Shown here piece after piece: positions 50,896 to 60,661 of a stretch of 64,000 nt of DNA. This DNA comes from Alphaproteobacteria bacterium. Lineage in GTDB: Bacteria; Pseudomonadota; Alphaproteobacteria; Rhodobacterales; Rhodobacteraceae. The DNA is taken from positions 1 to 64,000 of the forward strand of contig JAUIIJ010000027.1 in the NCBI GenBank assembly GCA_030431825.1. The letters run 5' to 3'. Within the stretch, counting starts at the first letter, position 1. The number at the start of each line of letters is the position of its first letter. The notes beneath the pieces were generated by a model, which saw nothing but the letters and a program-made list of their open reading frames with translations, did not search any database and was not told the DNA's origin. The position numbers and the translations under genes were made by a program.

Positions 50896-50955
50896 ACGAT
50901 GGGCCGTTCATACCGGTTTTCAGACCGGGAGCAAGAGGGAATCACCGCAAATTTC

Positions 50956-51801
50956 CTATGCCGCGCCGGACGCTTTGTCCAACCATGCCTCCAGCGCCCC
51001 GATCAGCGGGACGACAGCCGCAGCGCGGCGCGCATCGAGCGAGTCACAGGCCGTGAGACCGGCGAGGATGCCGGGGGAATAGGGCAGATCGCTTTCGTCA
51101 GGCGGATCCGCCGCGTCCACGATGAGCGGAACGACCGTGGGTTGCGGCGCAACGGTCTCTTCCGGGACTGCGGGCGCTGACACGTCCGCAGGTTGAGCGT
51201 TGGGTGTCGCCGGTGCAGGGCTTCCGGCGGCAGGGTTTGCGGGACGGCGATGGGTGAACTGGGGCAGGGGAAGCTGCTCCTGCCCGGTTTCCGGTGCCTC
51301 GGGCTCCGTTCCGGCGGAGTCATCCGTCGTGGGCGCCGTCGCGGCGGGCGTGGCCTCTGAAATCTCGGCGGCGATCTTGTCGGTGTCTTCGACGGCGGGT
51401 TCGGGGACCGGTTCGGTTCGCGGTTCCACGAGAGGCCGATCGGTCTCCTGGGCGTCGTCCGCGCGTGCCGGCGCAGGGGGAGTCACGCTTTCCGCGCCGG
51501 GGGCGGCCTCTGCAAGAGAAGGCTCCGCAAGCGGGGGAGACATGGCGGCGACATGCCCAACACCTTGCTCACGCAGGATTTTCTGAACACCCTTGATGGT
51601 CAGGCCGTCTTCGTAAAGCAACTGCTTGATGCCGCCGAGCAATTGCATGTCGGCGGGCCGGTAGTATCGGCGTCCCCCGGCGCGCTTGACCGGTTTTACA
51701 TGGCTGAACTTGCTTTCCCAGAAGCGCAGGACATGGGCCTGGATGCCCAGCCAGTCCGCCACTTCGCTGATCGTGCGAAATGCGTCAGGCGATTTGGTCA
51801 T
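50956..51801 (-). CDS. MerR-family regulator with a long low-complexity tail
   Basis: This 281-residue protein has an N-terminal MerR winged helix (about residues 8-78; [25 protein letters not shown], then [14 protein letters not shown]) and then some 140 residues of Pro/Ala/Glu/Thr-rich linker before a short helical end ([31 protein letters not shown]). It has none of the cysteines of metal-sensing MerR proteins. It lies just after ihfA on the same strand, in the conserved block plsX-fabH-ihfA-merR. Its target is unknown. Confidence 0.87.
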   Translation of the reverse strand: MTKSPDAFRTISEVADWLGIQAHVLRFWESKFSHVKPVKRAGGRRYYRPADMQLLGGIKQLLYEDGLTIKGVQKILREQGVGHVAAMSPPLAEPSLAEAAPGAESVTPPAPARADDAQETDRPLVEPRTEPVPEPAVEDTDKIAAEISEATPAATAPTTDDSAGTEPEAPETGQEQLPLPQFTHRRPANPAAGSPAPATPNAQPADVSAPAVPEETVAPQPTVVPLIVDAADPPDESDLPYSPGILAGLTACDSLDARRAAAVVPLIGALEAWLDKASGAA

Positions 51802-51816
51802 TCACGGATCCTCGGA

Positions 51817-52122
51817 TCAGGATTTCTTGTTGCCTGCGGCAACCCGGTCTTTCATCAGGTGGGACGGTCGAAACGTCAGGACACGGCGAGGTTGAATAGG
51901 AACTTCCTCGCCGGTTTTCGGATTGCGCCCGATACGGGCCGATTTGTCGCGAACGCTGAAGGTGCCGAAAGAGGAGATCTTGACCTGTTCGCCGCGAACG
52001 AGCGCGTCCGACATGTGTTCGAGCATACTCTCGACAAGCTGCGCACTTTCGTTTCTTGAAAGACCGACTTCTCGGAATACAGCTTCGCTCAGGTCCATCC
52101 GCGTCAAAGTCTTTTCGCCCAT
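51817..52122 (-). CDS. ihfA: Integration host factor alpha subunit
   Basis: This 101-residue protein is an HU/IHF-family DNA-bending subunit. It begins [20 protein letters not shown] and has [20 protein letters not shown], then [21 protein letters not shown], the DNA-intercalating arm with the proline. It pairs with IhfB to bend DNA at promoters and recombination sites. I start at the ATG at 52122; earlier in-frame ATG codons are in a non-conserved stretch. Confidence 0.95.
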   Translation of the reverse strand: MGEKTLTRMDLSEAVFREVGLSRNESAQLVESMLEHMSDALVRGEQVKISSFGTFSVRDKSARIGRNPKTGEEVPIQPRRVLTFRPSHLMKDRVAAGNKKS

Positions 52123-52222
52123 AATCACCCCCTGATGTTGGGACGCAGCATAGGGGCGAGGTAAATTCGCTGTCAATATCAATGATTTGCAAGAGTGTAG
52201 AAAGGCGTATTCGCGCGGATCA

Positions 52223-53194
52223 TTACCAGCGCAACACCACCGCGCCCCACGCCAGCCCGCCGCCGATAGCCTCGGTCACGACGACATCGCCGGTCTTGAT
52301 CTGGCCGCGCTGTTTCCCCACCGACAACGCGAGGGGAATCGAGGCTGCGGATGTGTTGCCGTGATCCTGGACGGTGACGACGACCTTTTCCATGTCGAGC
52401 CCCATCTTGCGCGCGGTGCCCTGGATGATGCGGATATTGGCCTGATGCGGTACGATCCAGTCGACCTCTCCGGCCGACAGCCCCGCCTTGTCGAGCGCCG
52501 CTTCCGCAGTCGCGGCAAGTTTTTCGACCGCATGGCGGAAAACCTGGTTGCCCTGCATGCGCAGATGTCCGGTGGTCTGGGTCGACACGCCGCCGTCCAC
52601 ATAGAGCAAATCCTTGAATTGCCCGTCAGAATGCAGGTCGGTTGCGAGCACGCCGCGGTCTTCCGAGGTGCCCGTGCCGTCCTGCGCTTCGAGCACGAGG
52701 GCCCCGGCACCATCGCCGAACAGCACACAGGTGGCCCGATCGGTCCAGTCCATGATCCGGCTGAAGGTTTCGGCGCCGATGACCAGAACACGCCGTGCTT
52801 GGCCCGATACGATCATCGCGTTCGCGGTGCTGAGCGCATAGACAAAACCGGCGCAGACCGCCTGAACGTCAAAGGCAAAGCCGTGCCGCATGCCAAGCTC
52901 TGCCTGCACCATCGTGGCCGCGGAGGGGAAGGTCAGGTCCGCGGTCGAGGTGGCGACGATGATCGCATCGATATCTGAGGCGGCCAGACCGGCATCCTTC
53001 AACGCGGCGGTAGCCGCCCTGGTGGCCAGGTTCGAGGTGGTTTCGCCGTCAGCGGCGAAATGCCGACGTTCGATGCCCGATCGCGAGCGAATCCATTCAT
53101 CCGATGTGTCCAGGGTCGCTTCGAACTCGGAATTCGGGACGACTCGGTCGGGCAGGTAGTGTCCGATTCCGATGGCAACTGCGCGCAGTGTCAT
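52223..53194 (-). CDS. fabH: 3-oxoacyl-ACP synthase III (KAS III)
   Basis: This 323-residue enzyme starts fatty acid synthesis by condensing acetyl-CoA with malonyl-ACP. The catalytic triad is visible: Cys in [12 protein letters not shown] (near residue 113), His in VPHQANIRI (near 250) and Asn in [13 protein letters not shown] (near 280). The ATG overlaps the plsX stop by four bases, so the two are coupled, as in many Rhodobacterales. Confidence 0.95.
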   Translation of the reverse strand: MTLRAVAIGIGHYLPDRVVPNSEFEATLDTSDEWIRSRSGIERRHFAADGETTSNLATRAATAALKDAGLAASDIDAIIVATSTADLTFPSAATMVQAELGMRHGFAFDVQAVCAGFVYALSTANAMIVSGQARRVLVIGAETFSRIMDWTDRATCVLFGDGAGALVLEAQDGTGTSEDRGVLATDLHSDGQFKDLLYVDGGVSTQTTGHLRMQGNQVFRHAVEKLAATAEAALDKAGLSAGEVDWIVPHQANIRIIQGTARKMGLDMEKVVVTVQDHGNTSAASIPLALSVGKQRGQIKTGDVVVTEAIGGGLAWGAVVLRW

Positions 53195-54324
53195 TCCTGG
53201 CCTTTATTTTCTTTATCTTCTTGTTGTTCCGCCGTCGCGTCGGTCGGTTCCGAGGTATCTTGGGCAAGCACAACGGTGGATGCAACCCGGGCGGCCAGTT
53301 TTTCCGAGAAACCGGTCTTGGCGAGTTGGAAGGCCAGCTTGACGGCGGCGGACACACCGGTTGCGTCGGCGCTGCCGTGCGACTTGATCACGGTGCCGTT
53401 CAGCCCGAGAAAAACACCGCCGTTGACCCGTCGCGGATCGATTCGCTTTTTCAGCCGGTCGAGCGAGGTGATCGCGAGCACCGATGCCACGCGCGACAGG
53501 AGCGAGTATCTGAACGCTTCCCGCAAGAGCGACGCGATCAGGCGCGCGGTTCCTTCACCGGTCTTGATCGCGACATTGCCGGTAAAGCCGTCAGTGACGA
53601 TGACATCGGCAACGCTGCCGGGAATGTCGCTGCCCTCCACAAAGCCCACAAAGTCGAAATTGGCCTGATCGGCGAAACGCGAGATCAGCCCGTGCGCCTC
53701 TTTGAGTTCGGTGCGACCCTTGTGTTCTTCGGTGCCGACATTCAGCAGCCCGACGCGCGGCTGATCGATTTCGAGGCCGTTGCGCGCATAGGACGCGCCC
53801 ATCAGGGCGTATTGCAGCAGGTCCTGATCGTCGGCGCGGATATCCGCACCGGCATCCAGCATGAGGGTAAACCCGTGTCGATTGAGCGAGGGGAAGAGAA
53901 TCGCGATCGCCGGGCGGTTCACACCCGGAAGCTTGCGCAGCCTGATGACGCTGAGCGCCATCAGCGCACCGGTATTGCCACATGAAACGACGCCCGCCGC
54001 CTCGCCGTTGCGCACCGACTCGAGCGCCGACCACATGGAGGTGCCCTTGCCGTTGCGCATCACGTCGCGCGGCTTGTCTTCCATCGTGACGACGTCGGTC
54101 GTGTCGCGGAATTCGACCCGATCCTTCAGAACGGCGCGCTTGGCCACGAGCGGGCGAAGCTCTGCTTCCGGCCCGTGCAGGATGAACCCGATTTCCGGGT
54201 TCTTGTCCGCAGATTTCGCAATGCCAGCGACAACGGCCCCGGGACCCTTGTCTCCGCCCATGGCGTCAACCGAAATGATGATACGGTTGTCTTGTGCCGG
54301 GTTCTGGTCGGGCTGGGCCGTCAT
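53191..54324 (-). CDS. plsX: Phosphate acyltransferase
   Basis: This 377-residue enzyme makes acyl-phosphate from acyl-ACP for phospholipid synthesis. [21 protein letters not shown] opens the core (about residues 14-34), with [26 protein letters not shown] and [21 protein letters not shown] following. The tail after about residue 355 is charged and likely disordered. It is upstream of fabH (four-base overlap) and follows rpmF. Confidence 0.94.
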   Translation of the reverse strand: MTAQPDQNPAQDNRIIISVDAMGGDKGPGAVVAGIAKSADKNPEIGFILHGPEAELRPLVAKRAVLKDRVEFRDTTDVVTMEDKPRDVMRNGKGTSMWSALESVRNGEAAGVVSCGNTGALMALSVIRLRKLPGVNRPAIAILFPSLNRHGFTLMLDAGADIRADDQDLLQYALMGASYARNGLEIDQPRVGLLNVGTEEHKGRTELKEAHGLISRFADQANFDFVGFVEGSDIPGSVADVIVTDGFTGNVAIKTGEGTARLIASLLREAFRYSLLSRVASVLAITSLDRLKKRIDPRRVNGGVFLGLNGTVIKSHGSADATGVSAAVKLAFQLAKTGFSEKLAARVASTVVLAQDTSEPTDATAEQQEDKENKGQE

Positions 54325-54344
54325 TCAGCGCTGGCCTGTCCGGT

Positions 54345-54551
54345 TTACGCGGCGTCTTCGTCCAGATCGATCTCTTCGGTCAGTGCGACGATTTCCTTGT
54401 CGTCATAATGACCGCAGGAGGCGCAAACATGGTGCGGACGCTTGAGCTCGCCACAGTTCGGGCATTCGTTCGGGTTTGCAGCAACCAATGCATCGTGCGC
54501 ACGACGGTTGTTGCGGCGCGATTTGGATACTTTGTTCTGTTGGACAGCCAT
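54345..54551 (-). CDS. rpmF: 50S ribosomal protein L32
   Basis: This 68-residue protein begins [20 protein letters not shown] and has the zinc-ribbon cysteine pairs [20 protein letters not shown]. It is part of the large subunit. The C-terminal acidic tail is typical of alphaproteobacterial L32. It is upstream of plsX, with YceD further upstream on the same strand, the classical yceD-rpmF-plsX-fabH order. Confidence 0.97.
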   Translation of the reverse strand: MAVQQNKVSKSRRNNRRAHDALVAANPNECPNCGELKRPHHVCASCGHYDDKEIVALTEEIDLDEDAA

Positions 54552-54765
54552 GTCTCAACCTTTGTCTGATAGGGGCCGGCGGACGATCCGTGGCCGTGTT
54601 GCATTTCGTGTTTCGCGTATCGTTCTGACCGGCGTGACGTGCGTTTAGGCCGAGGCCCGTACGATGTCCAACCCTAAATCCGGTGAGCGCGCGAAAATAC
54701 TGCGATTTTCTTTGGGCGCAAGCGATTTTTCCACAGACCCGGCCGGATTGGAGTATCGTCGGCGG

Positions 54766-55302
54766 CTAGCTATCCTTTTTCAGGGCATCGCGCAACTCTG
54801 CAAGCCCGGCAAAGGGACGCGCGTCCTCGTCGCTCATCGGGCTGATTCCCTCTTCCGCGAAAACGGCGTTTGTGGGCGCAATGTCGTCCTTGCGCGGATA
54901 GAGCGGCAATGCCAGCGTCAGGGCTTCGCTCATGACGGCACCCGGATCGATCACGTTGCCGAGCCTCTCGATGCTGTCATCTTCGGGCATTTCGATCTCG
55001 TCAGCCGTCACTTCGGGCAGATCGGCCACGTAAAGCCGTCTGACATCCACATCGATGCGCGTCGTCACCGGTTCAAGCGTGACCACGCAGGGCTGGACCA
55101 CCGTCGCGCCAAGCCTGCCGGTCAGTTCCCAGTCACGCCGCCCGCGCGCGGCAACCTGCCCTGCAAAGCGGAGCTTGCGCAGGCCGGTCAGGCCGAGTTC
55201 ATCTGCCAGCGCCTTCTGCGTGGCCGGATCGGGACGCAGGTCGAAAGCCGTCGGGGTGTTCTGGCGCAGATCGGCGACTCTCAGGGATGTCGTATCGGGC
55301 AT
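54766..55302 (-). CDS. yceD: DUF177 family protein (YceD)
   Basis: This 178-residue protein has the YceD/DUF177 pattern (ELTGRLGATVVQPCVVTLEPVTT with the conserved Cys, and the DDIAPTNAVFAE-like tail). The family is linked to 23S rRNA processing in plants and bacteria. It lies upstream of rpmF but with 214 bases between, so a separate promoter for rpmF is possible. It is divergent from bamE. Confidence 0.85.
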   Translation of the reverse strand: MPDTTSLRVADLRQNTPTAFDLRPDPATQKALADELGLTGLRKLRFAGQVAARGRRDWELTGRLGATVVQPCVVTLEPVTTRIDVDVRRLYVADLPEVTADEIEMPEDDSIERLGNVIDPGAVMSEALTLALPLYPRKDDIAPTNAVFAEEGISPMSDEDARPFAGLAELRDALKKDS

Positions 55303-55386
55303 CGTTGGTCTTTCGTTTCTTGAACCATCCGTCCGGTTTCTGTAATCGGGATAAAAGGCGTATCACGCCAAGGCAAGAGGGCAGCC

Positions 55387-55857
55387 ATGTTCGGCAAATC
55401 ATCGTGTATCAAACCGACATTGCGCGCGGCCGTCTTGTTCCTGGCCGGTCTGGTGGTCGCAGGGTGCACGGCGATCTATCGCGATCACGGCTATGTGCCC
55501 ACCGAAGAGGACCTGGCCAAGGTCTCGGTCGGGGTCGACACGCGCGATACCGTTGCCGAGGCGATCGGCGTGCCATCGGTCTCGGGCGTGCTGAACGAGA
55601 GCGGTTACTATTATGTCAGATCCCGCCTGCGCCATTACGGGGCAACCGAGCCAAAGGTCGTGGCGCGGGAGCTGGTCGCGATCAGCTTCACCCAGTCCGG
55701 CGTCGTTCAGAATATCGAACGTTTCGGGCTGGAAGACGGTCGCGTCGTCGTCCTGAACCGGCGCGTCACCGAGTCCAGCGTCAACAACACCACGTTCCTG
55801 CGCCAGATTCTCGGCAACATCGGCAACTTCAACCCCGGTGCCGTAGCCAACCAGTAA
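55387..55857 (+). CDS. bamE: Outer membrane protein assembly factor BamE
   Basis: This 156-residue lipoprotein has a lipobox LVVAGC around residue 25, preceded by a hydrophobic stretch, then a SmpA/OmlA domain with YVPTEEDLAKVSVGVDTRDTVAEAIGVPS and GYYYVRSRLRHYG. BamE supports insertion of beta-barrel proteins in the outer membrane. An acyltransferase gene follows after 79 bases. Confidence 0.9.
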   Translation: MFGKSSCIKPTLRAAVLFLAGLVVAGCTAIYRDHGYVPTEEDLAKVSVGVDTRDTVAEAIGVPSVSGVLNESGYYYVRSRLRHYGATEPKVVARELVAISFTQSGVVQNIERFGLEDGRVVVLNRRVTESSVNNTTFLRQILGNIGNFNPGAVANQ

Positions 55858-55936
55858 AGCGAAGAGTTGCGGGCTTCTGCCTTGAACCTGTGACATTGCG
55901 GACCTACGATTCGCGCAGGTTTCATACGAGTCCGTC

Positions 55937-56677
55937 ATGCTTCAGCAGAACCCGATCCAGACGCAGGGACGCTACCAGGTGCGTCAGGCAATTTCGCCGC
56001 AGGATATCGCCAAGGCCTGCGCGCTGCGGCAGAGAGGGTTCGGTCTGGCCGAGCCGGATCGCGACAGATTCGACGACGCCAGCCTGCACATGCTCGTCGA
56101 GGACACCCGGACCGGGGAACTCAGGTGCTGTTTCCGTCTGAGGGTATTGACGGCTCCGGATGACTGCCGAGACAGCTACTGCGCGCAATACTACGATTTT
56201 TCCGCGCTTTTCGATGCGGGCGCGCCGCTGGTGGAACTCGGACGATTCTGTGTCGAACCGGGGATTCGCGACGCCGACATTCTGCGCATCGCGTGGGGCG
56301 CGCTGACGGCTTTCGTCGACGGGGTCGGGGCGCATATGCTGATCGGCTGCACCTCATTTGCCGGGACCGACCCCGACCGATATGGCGATGTCTTTTCCGT
56401 GCTGGCCTCGCGTCACCTTGCGCCACCAGGCTGGCAACTGGCGACAACGGCGCCATCGAGCATCGACTACGTGGAACTGTACACGCGCGCGCAAGACGAA
56501 GATCGGGCGCTCGCGCAGATGCCACCGCTCCTGCGAAGCTATCTCGCAATGGGCGGCCGGGTCGGTGACCGTGCGGTGATTGACAGGCACATGGACACCC
56601 TGCATGTCTTTACCGGCCTCGAAATCACCGCCATCCCCGAAAGCCGAAAACGCCTTCTGCGAGCGCTCGCGCGCTAA
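55937..56677 (+). CDS. OlsB-like ornithine N-acyltransferase (GNAT type)
   Basis: This 246-residue protein resembles L-ornithine N-alpha-acyltransferase, which adds a 3-hydroxy fatty acid to ornithine in ornithine-lipid synthesis. Features are QAISPQDIAKACALRQRGF, then the conserved ELGRFCVEPGIRDADILRIAWGAL and LIGCTSFAGTDPDRYG near residue 140, typical of the OlsB/hemolysin-like acyltransferase fold. Ornithine lipids are usual in Rhodobacterales. The second enzyme, OlsA, is not in the window. Confidence 0.78.
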   Translation: MLQQNPIQTQGRYQVRQAISPQDIAKACALRQRGFGLAEPDRDRFDDASLHMLVEDTRTGELRCCFRLRVLTAPDDCRDSYCAQYYDFSALFDAGAPLVELGRFCVEPGIRDADILRIAWGALTAFVDGVGAHMLIGCTSFAGTDPDRYGDVFSVLASRHLAPPGWQLATTAPSSIDYVELYTRAQDEDRALAQMPPLLRSYLAMGGRVGDRAVIDRHMDTLHVFTGLEITAIPESRKRLLRALAR

Positions 56678-56689
56678 AGCGGCTGACTT

Positions 56690-56976
56690 TAACCCGAGAC
56701 GCCTTGAAGTAGTTTGACCATTCCTCCGTCGTGTAGAGGTCTCAGGCCTCCGGGAGAGCGTGGAATCTGTCATTGAATGTTCGACCGAACTTTGCGCAGG
56801 TGTGCTTTGAGCCTGGAGAACGCGGTCTCAATCGCGTCTGGGTTGGGCTGTAGGGCGGGCAGGTGGAGGAAGCAGCATCCGGCTTTGGTTGTGGTTTTAG
56901 CGGCAACGGAAATCTTGTGCGTAGCGAGATTAAACGCGACCGCAGCGCACTCAGCAAAGGTGCTGAAACGGTCCAT
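56690..56976 (-). pseudogene. Remnant of an IS630-family transposase (C-terminal part)
   Basis: On the minus strand one frame reads LPALQPNPDAIETAFSRLKAHLRK, matching the LPPYSPDLNPIE.AFSKLKA.LRK end of IS630 transposases including the catalytic glutamate. The remainder of the C-terminus appears in another frame after a shift (RTFNDRFHAL, then stop, then YTTEEWSNYFKA), so the gene is broken by at least one frameshift and a stop. The N-terminal two thirds are missing. The rest of the 411-base gap to 57088 holds no gene that I can see. Confidence 0.8.
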
Positions 56977-57088
56977 CTTCTCAGATAGGATGAATCACAT
57001 ATCAGAATTCAAGGGAACCCCAACGCTTTGGGCTTTCGGCGGAACGCTTTATTGGCGCAGTCGGGCGTGTCGATCATAGACATGACGT

Positions 57089-58120
57089 CTAGGTCAGCGG
57101 ATCTTCTGGGGTTCTGGCGGTGTCGAGCGCAGATCGTCCCGTGATTTCGCGCTCCCTGACGTGGCAGGCAAGTCGATGCCCCGACGCGACGATGACCGGG
57201 ACGGGCCGCACGTCCTCGCAACCTGCTTCACGCAACGGACAACGGGAGACGAACGGACAGCCGCGAGGCATGTCCATCGGATTGGGCACGTCGCCCTGTA
57301 GAGGGCTCTTGGTTTTGCTGCGTTCAATTGCCGGGTCGGGAATTGGCACCGCGCTCAGGAGCGCCTCGGTATAAGGATGCAAGGCTCTGCTGAACAGCGT
57401 GTCAGTTGGCGCTTCTTCGACCACTGTTCCGAGGTACATCACGACGATGCGATCGGCGATATGGCGCACGACGCTCAGGTCGTGACTGATGAAGAGATAG
57501 GATAAACCGAGATCCCTTTGCAAACGCAGAAGCAGGTTCAGCACCTGGCTCTGGATGGAGACGTCCAGGGCGGAAACCGCCTCGTCGCAAATCACGATCC
57601 GGGGTTCGAGGGCCAATGCTCTGGCGATCACAACCCGCTGTCGCTGCCCCCCTGAGAGTTCGTTGGGGTAACGGTCGCGCAGGCCGGAGCGGAGTCCGAC
57701 CAGTGCCATCAGTTCATCAACGCGGGCCTGCCGCCTGGCTCTGGTCGCATCATGGATTGCCAATGGTTCGGCAATCGACTGGGCAATGGTACGCTTGGGG
57801 TTCAGGGCGGAGACCGGATCCTGGAACACGACCTGCAGATCGCGCCACAGTGCCTGCCGTTCGCGGCCTGTCAATGTTGCCACATCGCGCCCTTCGAACA
57901 GGATTTCACCGGCCGTCACCGGTGCCAGTCCCAGAATGGCGTTTCCGGTTGTCGACTTGCCGCAACCGGATTCGCCGACGATTCCAAGCGTCTCCCCCTT
58001 GTTCAACGTGAGATCAACGCCATCCACGGCCCGGACCAATGGTGTTTCGCCGAAGAGTTTGCCGGTTGCGACCGGAAAGTGGACCTTGAGACCCCTCACT
58101 GAAAGCAGCGCCTCGCTCAT
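57089..58120 (-). CDS. Dipeptide/oligopeptide ABC transporter ATP-binding protein (DppF/OppF type)
   Basis: This 343-residue ATPase has Walker A GESGCGKST (near residue 49), the signature LSGGQRQRVVIARAL, Walker B RIVICDEAVSALD and a C-terminal OppC-type region with the conserved cysteines of the oligopeptide ATPase (CPFVSRCPLREAGC). It pairs with the DppD-type ATPase encoded upstream, whose stop overlaps its ATG by four bases. It is the last gene of the operon, next to the IS630 remnant. Confidence 0.93.
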   Translation of the reverse strand: MSEALLSVRGLKVHFPVATGKLFGETPLVRAVDGVDLTLNKGETLGIVGESGCGKSTTGNAILGLAPVTAGEILFEGRDVATLTGRERQALWRDLQVVFQDPVSALNPKRTIAQSIAEPLAIHDATRARRQARVDELMALVGLRSGLRDRYPNELSGGQRQRVVIARALALEPRIVICDEAVSALDVSIQSQVLNLLLRLQRDLGLSYLFISHDLSVVRHIADRIVVMYLGTVVEEAPTDTLFSRALHPYTEALLSAVPIPDPAIERSKTKSPLQGDVPNPMDMPRGCPFVSRCPLREAGCEDVRPVPVIVASGHRLACHVREREITGRSALDTARTPEDPLT

Positions 58121-59094
58121 GTCAATCCACCCACCTTGTCAGAGTGCCAGCAGGCGGCGACGCGGCCGGCGCCTCCGACCGGCGCCAGCTGCGGTCGCGT
58201 TGCACATCTTTCCGTGGCCAGCGGACAGCGCGTGCGGAATCGGCAACCTTCCGGCCAGGCCGAAGCGTCCGGCACCATGCCGCTGATAGAAAAAAGCTCC
58301 TGCTTGCGAGCGCCATCAAGGCGCGGAATCGTTGCAAGAAGCAGCTTGGTATAGGGGTGTCGGGGCTCGGCAAAAAGTTGATGGACCTCTGCCTGCTCGA
58401 CGATCCGCCCGCCATACATGACGCAGACCCTGTCCGCGATCGAGGCGACAACGCCCATGTCATGGGTGATGATCAGAATCGAGGTGTCGGTTTCGGCCCG
58501 CAGCCTGCGCATCAGGTGCAGGATCTGCGCCTGGATCGTCACGTCCAGCGCGGTGGTCGGCTCATCCGCAATCAGCAGGCGCGGGGCGGCGATCAGGGCG
58601 GATGCGATCATGACGCGCTGGCACATACCTCCCGAAAGTTCGGAGGGCAGTTGACGGGCGCGGCGATCCGGTGCGGGAATACCTACGTCTTGCAACATCT
58701 CGACCGCACGATCCCAAGCTTCCGCGGATGAGGCGCGACCGTGCACAATCAAGCTTTCGGCGACTTGTGCGCCAACGCTGAGTAACGGATTGAGCGAGGC
58801 GATGGGTTCCTGAAAGATCATCGACAAAGCCGTTCCGCGCAGCTTTCGCATGGCCGCATCGTTTTGCAGATCAAGCTGCTTACCTTCGAGCGTGGCGGTG
58901 CCGCCCGATTGATGGACCGCGCCTGACAGCAGGCCCATGATCGACAGCGCCGTCAGGCTCTTTCCCGATCCGCTTTCTCCGACGAGGGCGACGATCTCAC
59001 CCCGCCCGATCGAGAACTCGACACCGTCGACCACGGAGAAGTCTCCGACGTCGATGCAAAGGTCGCGGATTTCGAGCGTGTGCGCGTCAGTCAT
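58117..59094 (-). CDS. Dipeptide/oligopeptide ABC transporter ATP-binding protein (DppD/OppD type)
   Basis: This 325-residue ATPase has Walker A GESGSGKS near residue 40, the ABC signature [15 protein letters not shown], Walker [13 protein letters not shown] and the C-terminal extension with [14 protein letters not shown] typical of the peptide ABC family. I start at [12 protein letters not shown], which overlaps the gamma-glutamyltransferase stop by eight bases. Together with the DppF-type protein it energises the permeases encoded at the operon start. Confidence 0.93.
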   Translation of the reverse strand: MTDAHTLEIRDLCIDVGDFSVVDGVEFSIGRGEIVALVGESGSGKSLTALSIMGLLSGAVHQSGGTATLEGKQLDLQNDAAMRKLRGTALSMIFQEPIASLNPLLSVGAQVAESLIVHGRASSAEAWDRAVEMLQDVGIPAPDRRARQLPSELSGGMCQRVMIASALIAAPRLLIADEPTTALDVTIQAQILHLMRRLRAETDTSILIITHDMGVVASIADRVCVMYGGRIVEQAEVHQLFAEPRHPYTKLLLATIPRLDGARKQELFSISGMVPDASAWPEGCRFRTRCPLATERCATRPQLAPVGGAGRVAACWHSDKVGGLT

Positions 59095-60661
59095 GTTGCC
59101 CTGCTTCCACCGCACAGGCCGTCCATGGGTTGACAGGGTGGACCATGCCGGAATTGCACTCGCCCACACGCAGGACTGCTGATGGAATTGCAAACAGAAC
59201 GGGGTGAAGTGAGTTCGCCCGGATCTCGACGGGATAGTGCTGGCTGACTGCCGCGGCCACGTCCGGAGCGGCGGCCTGATCTATAACGAGGGTGGGGCCC
59301 GACCCATCGAGGCGCGGCGCGTGAAAAGCCTCTTCGAGAGACATGCCACGGTCCAGCACATAGCTGATCAGTTGTGCGATGCAGGGAAAAATCTGGCGAC
59401 CACCGGCGGCGCCGATCGCCATGAGCGGACGTCCATCGCGACTGAGGATGGCCGGGCACATGTTGGCCAGCGGCCGCGCGGCGGGGGCAATACTGTTTGG
59501 CATCCCTTTGCGGGGGTCGAACCACATCATGCCGTTGTTCATCAGGATTCCGCTGCCGGGCAGCGTGACCTTCGATCCGAACCGCGATAAAAGCGTGTTG
59601 GTCAGCGATACCATGTTTCCATCGGCATCGACGACCGAGACGTGGCTGGTACAGTCACCGTGCGCACCCGCGTGGCCCATCGTTTTCAATCTGTCCTCGT
59701 AGGTCGATCGGATTGCGCTGGCGTAAACGGCTGCGGCCTGCCCGTCGGTTGCGCCGGTGGTCAGCGATCTCTCGATCCGCGACAGGGTCTCCAGCAGGCT
59801 TGGCCCACCACTCAGGCCCGGAACGACCGCAACTTCGGTATCCCGATAGACGCCGCTCTGAGCAGCGCGCCAACGCGGCTGATATCCAGCCATGTCCGCG
59901 GCGTCTATGACCGACCCGCCCGCCAGCAGATCCGTCACGATGCTACGTGCAATCTCGCCTTCGTAGAAATCCTGTGCGCCAGCATGAGCCAGTCGGCGCA
60001 GCGTTGCGGCCTTGGCCGGCATCGGCAGGTAGTCCACCTGCTTGCCATTCGGAACCCGACGGGGGCGACCGTTGTCTAGGAACAACTCAGCCGACGCGGG
60101 GAGTCGCGCCAAGCCCTGCGCATCTATCGCAAGACAGAGCGAGGTAAACCAGTCGATCCGCATGCCCCTCTCGGCGAGTTCTATCACCGGCGCGAGTGCA
60201 TCCTCCCATGACAAAGTACCATATTTCTCAAGAGCTTCGGCAAAGCCCGCCACAGCGCCAGGAATGCAGATGGATGCGTAGCCGATGAGGTTTCGGTCCC
60301 CTTCGACGGACGGCCAGTCGAACCAGTCGCCATCACGCCCCTTGACCAGCGGATACTGCGACTGGTCCATGTTGCGGCTTGCGCGGACATTGAAATCGAG
60401 CGTGTCTACCTCTCCGCCATCACCCGACGCCCAAAGCAGCAGGCCGCCGCCGCCGATGCCGCTCAGCCAGGGTTCGACGACCGACAACACAAGCGCCGTT
60501 ACAACGGCGGCGTCCATGGCGTTACCACCATGTGCGAGTATCTGTGCTCCGGCCCGCGCAGCCTCGAAATGCTGCGCTGCGACGACACCGCGCGGACTGT
60601 CCAGTTGCGACTTGCTTACCGTCCAGGTCGCATCGGCGCGGTCGGTCACGTTCTGGTCCAT
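59087..60661 (-). CDS. Gamma-glutamyltransferase family protein
   Basis: This 524-residue N-terminal-nucleophile hydrolase is related to gamma-glutamyltransferase, which cleaves gamma-glutamyl bonds in glutathione and other compounds. The precursor is cut to free Thr338 in GDCTSHVSVVDADGNM as the nucleophile, and the later glycine-rich motif and LMNNGMMWFDP are present. No signal peptide is visible, so it may be cytoplasmic. It sits inside a peptide ABC transporter operon, so hydrolysis of imported gamma-glutamyl substrates is a reasonable guess. Confidence 0.9.
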   Translation of the reverse strand: MDQNVTDRADATWTVSKSQLDSPRGVVAAQHFEAARAGAQILAHGGNAMDAAVVTALVLSVVEPWLSGIGGGGLLLWASGDGGEVDTLDFNVRASRNMDQSQYPLVKGRDGDWFDWPSVEGDRNLIGYASICIPGAVAGFAEALEKYGTLSWEDALAPVIELAERGMRIDWFTSLCLAIDAQGLARLPASAELFLDNGRPRRVPNGKQVDYLPMPAKAATLRRLAHAGAQDFYEGEIARSIVTDLLAGGSVIDAADMAGYQPRWRAAQSGVYRDTEVAVVPGLSGGPSLLETLSRIERSLTTGATDGQAAAVYASAIRSTYEDRLKTMGHAGAHGDCTSHVSVVDADGNMVSLTNTLLSRFGSKVTLPGSGILMNNGMMWFDPRKGMPNSIAPAARPLANMCPAILSRDGRPLMAIGAAGGRQIFPCIAQLISYVLDRGMSLEEAFHAPRLDGSGPTLVIDQAAAPDVAAAVSQHYPVEIRANSLHPVLFAIPSAVLRVGECNSGMVHPVNPWTACAVEAGQHD

